Source: Dryas octopetala (Eukaryota > Streptophyta > Magnoliopsida > Rosales > Rosaceae). Taken from it: a DNA stretch of 64,000 nt. The stretch is from assembly GCA_963921425.1 (NCBI GenBank), contig OY992836.1:6463825-6527824 (forward strand). Direction: 5' to 3'. Position 1 is the first letter of the stretch, and each line of letters starts with the position of its first letter. A program made the position numbers and the translations under genes. A model generated the notes under the pieces. That model ran no database searches and was not told the origin of the DNA. It worked only from the letters and a program-made list of their open reading frames with translations. Shown one piece after another: positions 33,618 to 45,760 of this stretch.

Positions 33618-34499
33618 TGCAGGACAAATTTGTTTGACGCAAAAAGACGAAAGAGAAGAAAGTTTCCATATTTGTGTCATTGTGTGTGTGTGATTTTTTT
33701 CTTCTCTTTAACGACTTATTCACCATTTGATTTTATTTTGCAGCAAGGGAAGAGTCCTCGTATGAAATACGCAGCAAGCGAACAATAGGGAGAATAACGA
33801 ATTGAAAACAAAACACAGTAGGTAGAGGTATGATGTGCAACTAATACTCGTGCAACTATTTATGTATTATTATTATTATTATTATTATCATTTTTTATTT
33901 CTTTACAAATTTGTCAAATGATTGGTGAATTATAGGATTTTTTGAGATTATGAGGATTGAGGCCAACAATAAAAATGAAGCTGGTTATTGACTTTTTATA
34001 TATATTACTTGAGTTTAGCATATAAAAAATTTATAAAGTTGTTAACATTAAGATCTGAGGTAGTTGTCTTTTTCTTTTATGAAGAGTAATTTTATTTTAG
34101 ACTCGTTTTAATCATGTTGTGTTTGTACCATGCTCGTGCGCTCGTGCCGACCATAGCCCATGTTGTCTTCCTCCCCTGTATGCAACAATTAATAATGTAA
34201 AGGCTCACTACAAGAAAAACCTTAATATATATATCAGTGATAAACCGATATCTATTTAAGTTTCCTACCGATATATTGAGTGGTGATATCTATTCTTTCA
34301 TATTAGATATCGGTTATCCACTGATGTCATACTATATTAAATATCTTATTTGTTTGATAATCTGTTATCATATACAACCATCATTATCGGATATTAACTA
34401 TTTCTGATATCTTAAAAACTTCATTCTGATATGTAAGATATTTTTGATATCGTTATTTTTTTTTTGAAACTGATATAACAAATGTATTCAATATCGTCT

Positions 34500-34740
34500 T
34501 GGTACTTAAAGTCGGATATAAAATGTATATAACATATCGGTTTTGTACTTAAAATCGGATATAAAAGATGTATAACATATCGGTTTTGTACTTAAAATCG
34601 GATATAAAAGGTGTATAACATATCGATTTTGTACTTAAAATCTGATATAAAAGATGTATAACATATCGGTGTTGTACTTAAAATCTAATATAAAAGCTGT
34701 ATAACATATTGGTTTTGTACTTAAAATCGGATATAAAAGT
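34500..34740. repeat. CACTA subterminal tandem repeats, about 43-bp unit
   Basis: Five to six copies of a unit containing GTACTTAAAATCGGATATAA and then GTATAACATATCGGTTTT. They lie about 300 bp inside the left terminus. These are likely transposase-binding repeats. Confidence 0.88.
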
Positions 34741-35364
34741 ATACTTTAGATATCGGTTTTTTGTTTTTTAAAGGATGTTGAAACTCCATTTCTTATCGTT
34801 GCATATTTATATAATCTAATATGTAATAGGCTTTTGATATGGATAGAAATTGATTGGTAAATATGCATCCACGCAACAATTATTAAGCTTCTAAAGTAAT
34901 CCAACTTCAATTCTTTCATTCATATAAATTAATCCTAACATCTAAACTTAGTAATGAAGTTCACAAAAATAGATTACAAATCCATATAAAAATATGGATA
35001 GCCCTCATCAATGCATGTATACGCCAAAATTACTATTCTATCTCCATAACCTTCACAAAATCCATCTCTAGCTAGATCCTAATTAAAACACATGCCAACA
35101 TGTACAAATAATTAAGGCATGGCAGTGCAATTTAGCTAGGCCTAAATTCTACCTATACAAAAGATTTGAATGTCAACTAGCTAGTATATATTTTCATATC
35201 CACAGCAAAATGCTCAAAAGGTACCAAAAACATGCATGTCAGTCTAAATAAAATTCATGGAAACAAAATCTCCCCATTCAACCCGGGCTTCATCTATTTG
35301 TTCCTGTGTGTAACTGCTCCCTTGTTCTTCAGGTGACTCCACTGAAAACAAGAAAGAAAAGTCA

Positions 35365-35577
35365 TTAATAAGATTGCAGCAAAGATCTCAAAGGGCATTA
35401 AGAAAATATAGGCCAAAAGTATAGAATATAATAAGATTGCATTAATAACATTGCAGCAAGGATCCCAAAGGGCATTAAGAAAATATAGACCAAAAACATT
35501 AATAAGATTGCAGCAACGATCCCAAAAGGCATTAAGAAAATATAGGCCAAAAGCATTAATAAGATTGCAGCAAGTAT
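35365..35577. repeat. 57-bp tandem repeat in the CACTA interior
   Basis: Three to four units of CATTAATAAGATTGCAGCAA, then a variable GATC(C/T)CAAA, then GGCATTAAGAAAATATAG. It is open by chance on both strands. Confidence 0.85.
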
Positions 35578-36756
35578 TGAATTTAATCAAGATTGCATTT
35601 CTAGAATCTCAAAAGGCAACGAAATGTAGGCCATGCCAGCAAGGGCTTTCAGATGGCAGCACATATATATGATTCAGAAAATGGATCATGCAAGTATAAA
35701 TGAGTAGTCACAGTATTAGCCTAGAGTAAAGCAATAATTCAAGTAAAAAATAATGGAAATAGAAAGAGAAATGTAGACCACCAACCCAAACACACATACT
35801 CAGAGAAAAAATTAAAAAGAGGCAAAGCCAGAAAACAAAGTTTTAAAAACCAGCAACAAACTAGTATCCTAGGCCATCCCCTCCTCTTGTAATTCCCTTT
35901 TACAAGTTTCCCAAGTTAGAACTGTATAAAGGATAGCAATGTTATTAGCTGAATAGTAATGAACCTATTAGAGCTCAATATAGTGAGAGTGAAACCCCAC
36001 TATATTGTATATATAAATATATATATCTATAACTGCTCATTTGAGAGTTTTTTAAGCTGGAAGTCCTAAATTTAAATCCTTTAGTTCCATTAAGTTAGTA
36101 TTGTTTTTACCAGGGTACTTAAAATTAAGGGTACGTCTAAAGTCCTAAAACTCTCTTTTCTTTTCTCTCTGTTTTGCAAACTCTCTAAAAGATTATTCAT
36201 GACCATAAGAACTCAAAGAAACTCATGCAGTAGAATATAGATGGATCAGACATATAAGAAGTACAATGAAACAAATCTATAGAAAAGCATACAAGTTCTT
36301 TTTAAATATCAAACAAGAATTTAACCATACCAAACAGGTCTAGAAGAAAGCCACAAATATTTCTAATATACATAGAACATTAATGCCTAGCTTCCTTAAT
36401 TGAATAAATTGTTCAGTTGTATAATTACTTGTCTATTAATCTCTCACTTGATGAGGACATCCTGCTGGAATAAAAATTGCCTCACCAAGGTATTGCTCAA
36501 ATGTCCATGGCTCCACATTTGCATATAAAATTACTTGTTAACAACACTGCAGCAGGACATTGCTACTAATCCTTTTTCAGTGAGCACTCATTCAAAAGCT
36601 TCAATTCATTGACATACTTAATTGAAATATTGATACAAAATGAATGATATGATTAATACATGACACCTATGGGAAGTGGAGTGCAACCACACTATAATAA
36701 ATTAAATTTTAGAAACAAACTTGCATGTATTCATATTTTAAATCAAATTTCAGATA

Positions 36757-37126
36757 TCATTCTATCCGGAGCTCAACAATATCCTTATTGCTCGGAAGAC
36801 CCTTCAGAAAAGGATTTTGCAACTTTCCATGCTCTCTTTGCACTACAGTTGCAATTTGTGCAGCTTTAAGGAGAAAATCAGCCTCCAGACATCCAGTTGA
36901 CGTCATAGCAGGGGTACCTGAGTGGTCAACATGGAAATCTATTAAAAACCGTCACAACAACCTTTGAAACTTAAAATACAGCAAATTGACATGTAATTAA
37001 CATCACTCACCAACCCTTACTCCTGCAGGAGTAATAGTTCCATTGTCACTAGAAATTGCAATCTTGTTGAGAGTAATGTGGCACCTCTCACATACCTTCA
37101 CATAGTTCTTGCCTAAAGAAGCATGG
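36757..37126 (-). pseudogene. SHMT: Captured two-exon fragment of serine hydroxymethyltransferase
   Basis: Exon A (37011-37126) follows an AG acceptor and encodes SLGKNYVKVCERCHITLNK followed by ISSDNGTITPAGVRVG. A GTGAGT donor (37010-37005) and CAG acceptor bound a 93-bp intron (36918-37010). Exon B (36757-36917) continues in phase with TPAMTSTGCLEADFLLKAAQ, then QREHGKLQNPFLKGL and NKDIVELR, then a stop. This order matches the C-terminal region of plant SHMT, the PLP enzyme interconverting serine and glycine in photorespiration and one-carbon metabolism (organellar isoform style). About seven residues after CLE are missing relative to the family, and the frame ends early. The active-site lysine region is not included. 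It is a transduplicated relic that retained splicing signals. Confidence 0.85.
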
Positions 37127-38205
37127 CTAGAACAATAAGAATAGGTTATACTCAAGTATAGAGCCCTAAGAATAGAGATATTAAGTCCTCAGATGAAAAC
37201 AGAAATACATGCAGGGATAAATAAACACAAATACATAATAAGCAAACAGGAAGAGATCCCAAAATAATTTTACATCTTTAATCGACATACATAAAGTCAT
37301 TCATTTAGAGGCCAATGAAAAATAAAACTATATTCTTTGGTTTTTTTTTTTTAATGTTCATAGCAAGCACTACTTACGAGCAAGAAAATAAAAAGGAAGG
37401 GAAAGAGGGGTATTAAGTATTATATAAATGAATGGAGCCATCAACACCACAAATGTGTCAGGATTTCCGTATCTTGATACAACCTTGACTAATGTCTTCT
37501 TACAATCATACTCTTACCCACGTTAATGTCACATCATGCACTAATACTTTTTATTTGCAGGCTGCAACTCACTTAAAGGGAGCATCTGAAATAGATTCAA
37601 AGACTGTATAGTGGCTCCTGAAGAAGGTTTAGTAGTACAGAATTTTATTGGAACCAAGTTCAAGTTTTGGATTAAAACTATGTTCCATGGACTTATCACC
37701 TAATGTCCTTGTCTCAGTAGGACATAAGACTGGTAAGTCTCTGGTTACTAGAACCTAAAACCTTCATAAAACATTCAGACACAAACCTTGGGCACATACC
37801 TAAATGCAAAAATTAATAGTACCCACTCGGTCTGGTCTCTTGTTCATGATTATATCATATCTTCAAAGATTATCAAGTCATGAATCTATTATCTATAACT
37901 GCAACATTAATTATCAAATCTCAAAATCAAAAACTTGCACAATCATCATAAGGAACAAATTATGTGCCTTTAAGTGTGACAAGTTGTAATCCCTAATCTC
38001 ATAGACAATAAATTTTAAAGACAATACAACTCCATATGAACTTCTTTGGAATTCAATTGGATCTCAGAAGTTTTCCGTGCCTACATCAATAGGACATGGC
38101 ACTTGTAATTGTGTATGGATATGCTACAGGACACTAGAACCTCGGGATAACAAACAAATCGAACACTCAGGCATATACTAGCATCTAATGCCCATATCCA
38201 AAAAT

Positions 38206-38211
38206 GTTCTC

Positions 38212-38273
<62 letters not shown>

Positions 38274-38277
38274 TCTC
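38206..38277. repeat. (CT)n microsatellite
   Basis: Nearly pure CT dinucleotide run inside the CACTA element; an (AT)n run follows at about 38525-38548. Confidence 0.95.
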
Positions 38278-39126
38278 TGCTTTATATGAAAATTATAAGC
38301 ATGATTTTTTTGATATATATACATATATATAGTTCTATAAGTATGCATGGATACAAGGAGCTTTATGCTAATACTTTTTCGTTTCACATAAATAGCCAAA
38401 GTAAAGAATAAATAGCCTATGAAAGATAGCACAATCATAATCAAACCCAAACCTATATACTTATTCCTTAGCAACTAAATTAATTAGTATATGACCATAT
38501 TATGAAACACCAAGTAGAATGTAATATATATATATATATATATATATTAATAGCAACTAAAAAGCTAAAGAGTTTTGCTTCATTATCTCATAACAGATTA
38601 AAGACTAACATTTTTTTTTGTTCTAGTGGAGAATTTGTCAAGCAGTTGGTGTGCAATGTTGCAAAGTAACTTTGTCTTTCTCATTAGGCTAATGGTTTCC
38701 TGTACCAAACACAGAAGAAGAAATAAAGACAAGTATTTAATTAAGCCTCATATAATTGTGAAGAAATTGAACAAAATCAAATCAAATTGAGAAGAAGCTA
38801 ACCTGTAAAGTATAGCCGATAAAATCTTAACTTTGTTCTAGTGACCAAGATCGCAATACCCAAATTCTGCATAAGTTTATTCAAACATAATTATCATCGA
38901 ATTACTATAATCAATGCTCAAAAGTGAGAAAATACCTGACCCAAACTCCAAACATAACAAGATGGTGGACAAAAGGCCCTAGATTTAACACTAAAAATCT
39001 CACTGACCCATTTATTACCAAGTGTTTGCGGTGAATGTAATTAAATTTCTTTCCGAAATGCCCTAGATTTGAGACTGAAACCCAAATTGATTCTTAACTC
39101 CGAGATTTGTTTAATCGAAGAGAAGA

Positions 39127-39128
<2 letters not shown>

Positions 39129-39215
<87 letters not shown>
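39129..39215. repeat. (AG)n microsatellite
   Basis: About 43 AG units with no interruption, inside the CACTA element. Any Arg-Glu frame across it is meaningless. Confidence 0.97.
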
Positions 39216-39219
<4 letters not shown>

Positions 39220-39309
39220 AGATGCATTACCCGTTCTTGATTAATTTTCTGGAGCCCAATACAAACGAACTAAGAAAAACCCAAATTTGAACAAAAACAG
39301 AAACCACAA

Positions 39310-39620
39310 AAAACCCTTAATTTGAAACCCTATTTTTAGAAAGAAGAAACCCACGAGGAGAAGGTACAGAGAAGGGGAAAAAGCGAAAGAGATGAGGGAT
39401 TGAGCTTACAATTTCCACACTCCAGTTCATTGACACCGTAACCAAAGGACGCCATCGACGCGAAAGAGAGGAGGGAGAATGAGAGCCACCGACACCAAGG
39501 ACTTTTGGCAGTGGCGACGCCAAGATCGACTGAGAATGAGAACGAGAGAGAAGGATTGAGCTGGGTTATTGATCGAGTGAGAGAGAGAGAAGGAGAGTGT
39601 CCGAGCCAAAGAAGAAAAAA
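39310..39620 (-). other. Leader/first-exon-like segment inside the CACTA element
   Basis: On the minus strand a CT-rich GC-balanced segment contains ATGGCGTCCTTTGGTTACGG near 39458 and a possible donor AATTGTAAGC near 39411. A downstream AG-bounded segment lies near 38870-38805. It looks like a promoter, 5' UTR and first exon on the same strand as the SHMT fragment. Source gene not recognised. Confidence 0.4.
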
Positions 39621-39909
39621 AAAGGAGTCTGAGGGAATGTGTGTGTCATGACTGAGGAGTTGGGAAACCTGCTAAAATTTTTAAGTTGGGACCCCGTGTT
39701 TTTTTAGGTGAAATATTGTTATCAGATATGACTTTTACATATCAGTTTTTTTAAAAAGTTAATCGAAAGTACAAAATTAAGATATCGAAAAAAAAAAACT
39801 AGTGATATGTTAATAAATTAAGACATCGTCTAAAAAATTAACCGATATCTAAAACTTTACAATATCAGTTTTTATAACAGTGATGTCTATTCAAGTTTTT
39901 CTTGTAGGG

Positions 39910-40470
39910 GCTTTTTATTACCAATAAGTCTATTTACTTTCATTTAAACATCAAATTGGTCCCTAAAGTGCATTTTCAATCAATTTCATCCCTCATCCTT
40001 GCCAATATCGAACATCAATTTGGTCCTTAGACACCCTTAATTTGAAAATTCGCCAAAACTAGCTGGGGATACGAAAAATTCTCCAAAAATTCCTATGGAC
40101 TCATCTTGACTACTACTATTTTTATATGGGGTCAAATTATCACTTTGATTTTCCAAAAAATCTGAAATTCCCAAACTAATTCCCCAAATTTTCTGGAAAA
40201 TGTTAAACGTCAATTTGATAATTTGACCCCATATAAAAATAGTAGTAGTCAAGACGAGTCCATAGAAATTTTCAGAGAATTTTTTTATATCCTGAGCTAT
40301 ATTTGACAAATTTTCAAAGTGTGTATCGGAACCAAATTGATGTTCGGTGATAAAGATGAGGGATGACATTGAGTGAAAATGCACTTTAGGGACTAAATTG
40401 ATGTTTTGGTGAAAGTTGATGGACTATTTGTGATAAAAAAAAAAAAAACCTAATATAAATGATGTACATG
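39910..40470. other. Distal upstream region of LecRK copy 2
   Basis: Continuation of the upstream region beyond the CACTA insertion; matches 20666-21210. No gene. It contains a partial inverted repeat (AATTTGATAATTTGACCCCA near 40210 against ATATGGGGTCAAATTATCAC near 40124). Confidence 0.75.
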
Positions 40471-41396
40471 CAAGGAATAAAATTTCGGGTTTCGAGGAAA
40501 TTTCGATGGAAATTTCAATAGAAATTTCGACGGAAATTTCGAAGATTTTTAAATTTCGACAGAAATTAGACGGAAACGATAGAAATTACTATCAAAATAC
40601 AGAAATTTTGAATGAAACTTTATTATATGTTTATTTAACATATTATCTACTACATTGATAAAAAACATTGAAGAAACCAAATTATATAGTAAGTTTCATG
40701 TGATATAAGATGAATATAATGCGCGCTGAAGGTAAATACTGTGAAATAAAACTAGTATAATGAATAAATAAAATTAATATATTCTTTATACTCTATAATA
40801 TATACACTAAATCCTATATACTTTATAATCTATACTCTATATTGTTTAAAATATCGTATATGATATTAGGGTTTAGGCCCTTTAGGATATTTTTAATTAT
40901 TTTTTATATAAAAATATATTAGAGTTTATTGGTTTAGAGTTTAAAAACAATTAAACGAAACCCCAAAACGGCCAAACGAAACCCCAAATCATTTTTTTTT
41001 TTCAATTGCCCAAAAACCTCAAACTAGGATATGGTATATGATATTAGAATTTAACCCTTTAGAGTATTTTAAATTATTTTTTATATAGAAATATATTAGA
41101 GTTTACTAATTTAGGGTTTAAAAACAACTAAACAAAACTCCAAAACGGCCAAACGAAAACCCAAACCATTTTTTTTCTTTACAATTGCCCAAAGGCCCCA
41201 AACCCCAATCAACCCTAAACCTTTTAATTTTTTTCTCTTTTTTACTTTTTTTTTCTTTTCTTTTTTTCTTCTTCTTTTTCTTTCCTTCTTTTTCTTTTTT
41301 TCCTTTCTTTTTTTTTCTTCTTTTTCTTTCTTTCCTTCCCTTTCCTTTCTTTTCCCCCGAGTCTCCAGCTCCACTATGTTTCTAACTTTCTTCTTC

Positions 41397-41486
<90 letters not shown>

Positions 41487-41809
41487 TCCAATCCATCACC
41501 AACCCACCCTCACCACTTTCTCCCTCATCTCCCTCTGCCGTCGCCACCCCTGCCGGCCTCTTTCTCCCCCCCGCCGCCCCCTCTTTCTCCCTCGATCTCC
41601 CCCTGCCTCCCCCTGTCGCCGCCCCCTCCTCTTTCTCCCTCGATCTCCCCCCTGCCGCTGCCCCATTTTTCTCCCAAAACCAAGCCTCCTCTCAAAAAAC
41701 CTAGAAGTCCAAAACCAGATCACCGGCGAAAATTTCGCCGAAATTTCGAGAATTTAACAAATATAGGTTTCGATTTCGATACTCCACAAAATCGAAATTT
41801 AACACCTTG
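40471..41809. mobile_element. hAT-like element, 1.34 kb, GAAATTTCG family
   Basis: Begins CAAGGAATAAAATTTCG and ends CGAAATTTAACACCTTG (inverted). A perfect 8-bp duplication TGTACATG lies at 40463-40470 and 41810-41817. Empty sites are at 52-59 and 21203-21210. The interior has an internally repeated segment (40850-40960 resembles 41030-41130), a long pyrimidine run and a GC-rich stretch near 41530-41680. No transposase. A truncated relative is at 25253-26179. Confidence 0.9.
41401..41482. repeat. (CT)n microsatellite
   Basis: About 41 uninterrupted CT units within the hAT-like element. Confidence 0.97.
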
Positions 41810-42051
41810 TGTACATGAACCAGGAGCCATTAGAGTCGTTTTGATCTTTGAACATCTCTTTAATTACCACGTACACCTTATTAAGTTACCATAAATAAGG
41901 GATGATGGCAGAGAAATATCCCTAGATCGTTCCACGTCCACCAAAATACTCTTGATTTAGGTCTGCATTTTTGTCTTTAGGTGATCATTAAGTCTACTGT
42001 AAAATTTGTCTTATAAAATAATTCATTTAATGTGATTAGTATTAAAAAGAA

Positions 42052-43602
42052 GGCTCAAGTTCAAAATTAACCATTAACTATTGGGTGTATTTTAATTGGG
42101 TTCACGAACAATAAAATTTTTCAAATCTATCCACAAACTAATATCTAAATTGAAAATTTAACTTCTGTTAGATGGACTATTAGGGCTGGGATTAAACGCA
42201 ATCGTGGCAAATTATGACTAAGCATAATTAATGATGTGGCGCCAGCTCAGCATCTCTTCCCCGAGAGAGTCTTCGGTGGGACTGGAATGCCACTCACGAC
42301 TCCCTCTCATTTTTTAACACCTGTCCAGCTGTTTCCTCTCTCTCTCTTCCTCTCTCTCATTCTCTTCAACACCACCACCCAACAGGCCAACACACCCCAA
42401 CACAACCCAGACCCAGCACACCCCCATGGCCCACCACCCTCCACCGGCATCCGGCCGTCCAACCTCTGCCACTTTCGTCGGCGACGGGCCGGCCTCGCTT
42501 CCCCTCTCTTGCACACTCCTCTCTCTCTCTCTCTCTATCTCTCTCTATCTTCTCTTTTTGTTCTTCCCTCTTCTTCCCTCCCTTGTCGCTAGTCACTCTG
42601 GGTTCTAAAACAGTGAGATGATGGGGTATATATGATAAGCAGTTCTTCAGCGCAGAGTTCTTAGATGTGATGCAGGAGATGATCAGAAAATAGAGTGACG
42701 TAGTCCTAGTGATGATCGAAAATAACCCCGACCCAAAAGCAAGGAGCTAGCTATGGAGAAAATCAAAATCAAACTCTGCTATTCATTTTCCGTTCTTTGT
42801 TTTTTTCTTTTTTTGGGTTTTATAATTAGCTGTGAAAATAATTTTGGTAGTGTACAGAGGATCGAAGCTGGGGATGATGAGGCTGTTGTTTAATGATAAA
42901 AAGAGGGTCAATTGGTTGGGTGGAAGTTTGGTAATCATGTGGTTTGGTTGACCCATGGGTTTAATTTTTGCAGGTTCAGTGTGCAGTGACTGTGTTACCA
43001 AGACTGACGATGCCTGGTCATCGCATTGATCCACCTTGTGGGAGAGTCCATTTACAATTTGGACTACAACGCCCTGTTGCAGATATAGAGAGTGCATCCA
43101 TGCATTTGAAGCACTTAGCAGCAGCTGCCAAAGATGCAGTTTCTGAAGGTGGTTCCATTCCTGGATCAAGAGCTAAGTTATGGCGTAGAATAAGAGAGTT
43201 CAATGCATGTATATATACTGTATAGTGGAGTTCCTCCTAACATAGAAGTACCTGAGGTGACTTTGATGGCTTTAATAACAATGCTTCCAGCTACACTGAA
43301 TCTTCCTCCAGAGGGAAGAACAAAAAGAGAAGATAAAGAGAGAGAGGGAGTCGTGAGTGGCATTCTAGCCCCACAGCTAGAAGACTCTCCTGGGGAAGAG
43401 ATGCTGAGCTGGCGCCACATCATTAATTATGCCTAGTCATAATTTGCCACGATAGCGTTTAACTCCAACCCTAACAGTCCATCTAACAGAAGTTAAATTT
43501 TTAATTTAGATATTAGTTGATGGATATATTTAAAAAAATTTATTATTCGTGCACCCAATTGAAATACACCAAATAGTTGGTGGTTAATTTTGAACTTGAG
43601 CC
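42052..43602. mobile_element. Mutator-like element carrying a GRV2 fragment, copy 2
   Basis: Same element and same 9-bp duplication TAAAAAGAA (42043-42051, 43603-43611) as 290-1805, in the homologous spacer position. It was duplicated together with the spacer rather than newly inserted. Confidence 0.92.
42974..43312 (+). pseudogene. GRV2: GRV2 exon fragment, second copy, frameshifted
   Basis: Same captured exon as 1185-1520, with PGHRIDPPCGRV, IREFNACI and LPPEGR closer to the expected host sequence. A 4-bp expansion of a TA run after AATGCATG (about 43208-43222) breaks the frame, so this copy keeps the better residues but the worse reading frame. Confidence 0.8.
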
Positions 43603-44398
43603 TAAAAAGAATCCCGATAGTTCACCTAATAGTCCACACACAGGTGGATGATCACCATTATTAAAGAGATGGTCCATGACAAAAGTGTCAAACAGGTTAG
43701 ACTGACACAAATGTGGTACGGGCACAACATGATTAAAACAAGCGCGACATGAATAAAAAATAGGCCGAGCTTGCACAAGCACAAAATGGACCTCACGACA
43801 CAAGTAAATAGCCCGGACTAGGCCAAAGGTTAGCCCATCATATACGGCATGAGACGGACCAAGCACGAGACAAGCACAAAATAGGTCTGAATTAAGCACA
43901 ACTCGTTTAACATTGTTTAATAGTTCCTGAACCCAAACCAACTTATGGGGGGGAAAGAAGTCCTGCTAACTCATTATTGCAATTTCACAAGCTTTTGTCC
44001 ATGGCTTAAATTACATATGCTGAATAATTATGGGAGAGACTAAAATAAAAGGGTAAACGCCAATTGACCCACCTTATTTACTCCTTCAGCAAACGCTTTG
44101 CTGCTAGAAGTTTCGCACAATCACTACACAGCTGTGGTCAACATGTGTCCCCTCCCCCACACTCTGACATCAGTCGCTGAAAAGTGACCTGATTCCTATC
44201 TAAATAGTGCTGAGAGTGAGTCTTATATTTGTTGTATCTGTAGTGGTGTTGAGAGTAATATTATTGTACCAAATTAAATTAGGCCTAATCTTGATTAATT
44301 GATCATTAATTTTTAGTTTATAAGGTAATTATTTATAAAAATTATACCAATGTCACTATTTTAATAAAATCTTTAAAAAGAGTCCAATTTTACATATA

Positions 44399-44983
44399 CA
44401 TAAATTACAAATTTGGTCCACTTATTTTATACCTTGCTCAATTTTGGTTCACGATCTTTTTTAAGTTCAATTTTGGTCCACTTATTTTATACCTAGTTCA
44501 ATTTTGTTCCGCGATCTTTTTTAAGTTATGATTTTAAATCCTTTTGATTGTGAATTTCTTCAATTAATTATAATTAAAGTATAAGTTATATTTCATCATT
44601 TTTTAATCATAGGAACCAATTTGGAGTATTAGAATCAAAGAGAATTGAAGTTTGGTGAAGTTTGAAAAATCTGAAAAATTTTCTAGAAAAATTGATAATT
44701 TCAGGTACCATACTTTGGGGCCAATTATCTTGAGTGTTAGAACTCCGATTTAAATGATCTTTATATGGTTGTAAAGATGAGATACATAGCTTTAAAACAA
44801 GTATATGTTTGCTGAATTTGACTGAGATTAGATAAAGTAAAAGGCGGGACAAATTTGGAAAAACAAATCTGGATCTTTATTGAACAAGTGGAACAATTAG
44901 TGGGCCAAAACATAACTTAAAAAATATCGAGGACCAAAATTGAACTAGGTATAAAATAAGTGGACCAAATCTGTAATTTCCTC
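44399..44983. mobile_element. MITE, long-TIR family, copy in unit 3
   Basis: Orthologous to 2597-3179. TSD TTACATATA at 44390-44398 and 44984-44992. Confidence 0.8.
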
Positions 44984-45574
44984 TTACATATATTCAAAAT
45001 AAATTATCTTGATCTAATGCACCATTTAATAAAGATTAATGCACCAAAATTTCACACACAACACACAAATTTATTTCATTTCAAAGGTTAATGAAGTAAA
45101 GGAGGTATAGAAAAAATGTGAAAATAGCCGTTGGATTCGATCAATGTCATAATTTTTAGATTTTTTTTTTTCAAATTTTTCTGGATTTTTTCGATTTTTT
45201 TTTTCGGTAGTTTAATTAATTTAAACAAATAATTAAAGAAATGATGAATTTTGATTGGCCAAAAAACAGAAAGGATGAATTCTGATTGGCTAAACACATG
45301 GGTACCGCGTCAACAGCAGCCATCTAACACCATTTGTCTCTCCTCACTCTTCACGTGGGCCGGCCCGCAATGGATAGGAATCAGAATTAGTGATGTTTAT
45401 ATATGGACATCACTAATTGGTATCAGGCCAAATAAGAATCACTCTCTCCGGCCCACTGTGAGTATTGATTTTTATTTTTGAGTCCAATAAATTGGAATCA
45501 AAGTCAAAATCACGGCCTCACTGTGGATGGCCTTAGGACCAGTTTGAGATTGTTGTGTGGTGAGAAAAAGCTGT

Positions 45575-45760
45575 ATCTGTTGTGCGGTGATAAAAAGCTA
45601 TTGTGAGGAAAAACAGCTGGATGTTTGGTAAATTGTGTTTTTAAAAGTACTGTAAGTGTTAAATATCTGTTGTGCGGTGATAAAAAGCTGTTGTGAGGAA
45701 AAACAGCTAGCTGGGTGTTTGGTAAATTGTGTTTTTAAAAGTATTGTGAGTGTTAAAAGT
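45575..45760. repeat. 90-bp tandem duplication, unit 3
   Basis: Counterpart of 4331-4510, with the same 90-bp period (GTGA marker at 45587 and 45677). Confidence 0.75.

Larger units (their letters stand above)
33294..34205. other. Proximal upstream region of LecRK copy 2
   Basis: No gene. Homologous to 19894-20668. It carries a (TTA)n run near 33867-33890 and a candidate TATA box TATTTATA on the minus strand at 33610-33617, about 317 bp before the main ATG. It ends at the CACTA insertion. Confidence 0.6.
34206..39909. mobile_element. CACTA (En/Spm) element, non-autonomous, carrying SHMT exons
   Basis: The left end is CACTACAAGAAAAAC and the right end, read inward, is CCCTACAAGAAAAAC (first base pairs mutated). 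A 3-bp duplication GCT lies at 34203-34205 and 39910-39912. The empty site is upstream of copy 1 (20666-20668). Subterminal regions are rich in GATATCGGTT-like motifs at both ends, as expected for transposase binding. I find no TnpA/TnpD-like frame. The 5704-bp interior holds tandem repeats, microsatellites, a pair of captured host exons and a leader-like segment. Other parts (35580-36740, 37130-38200, 38280-39120) are AT-rich with nothing recognised. Confidence 0.92.

Noticed and set aside
34500..34740. Regularly spaced repeats considered as a CRISPR-like array.
   Set aside because: Contiguous tandem units without distinct spacers, inside a plant CACTA element.
40850..41130. Internal repeat in the hAT-like element considered as nested LTRs.
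   Set aside because: No TG...CA ends or TSDs around the repeated segment; it is better explained as an internal duplication.
41111..41894. Long frames over the (CT)n tract coding for Arg-Glu or Ser-Leu repeats (also 38178-38474).
   Set aside because: Microsatellite translation; no coding signal outside the repeat.
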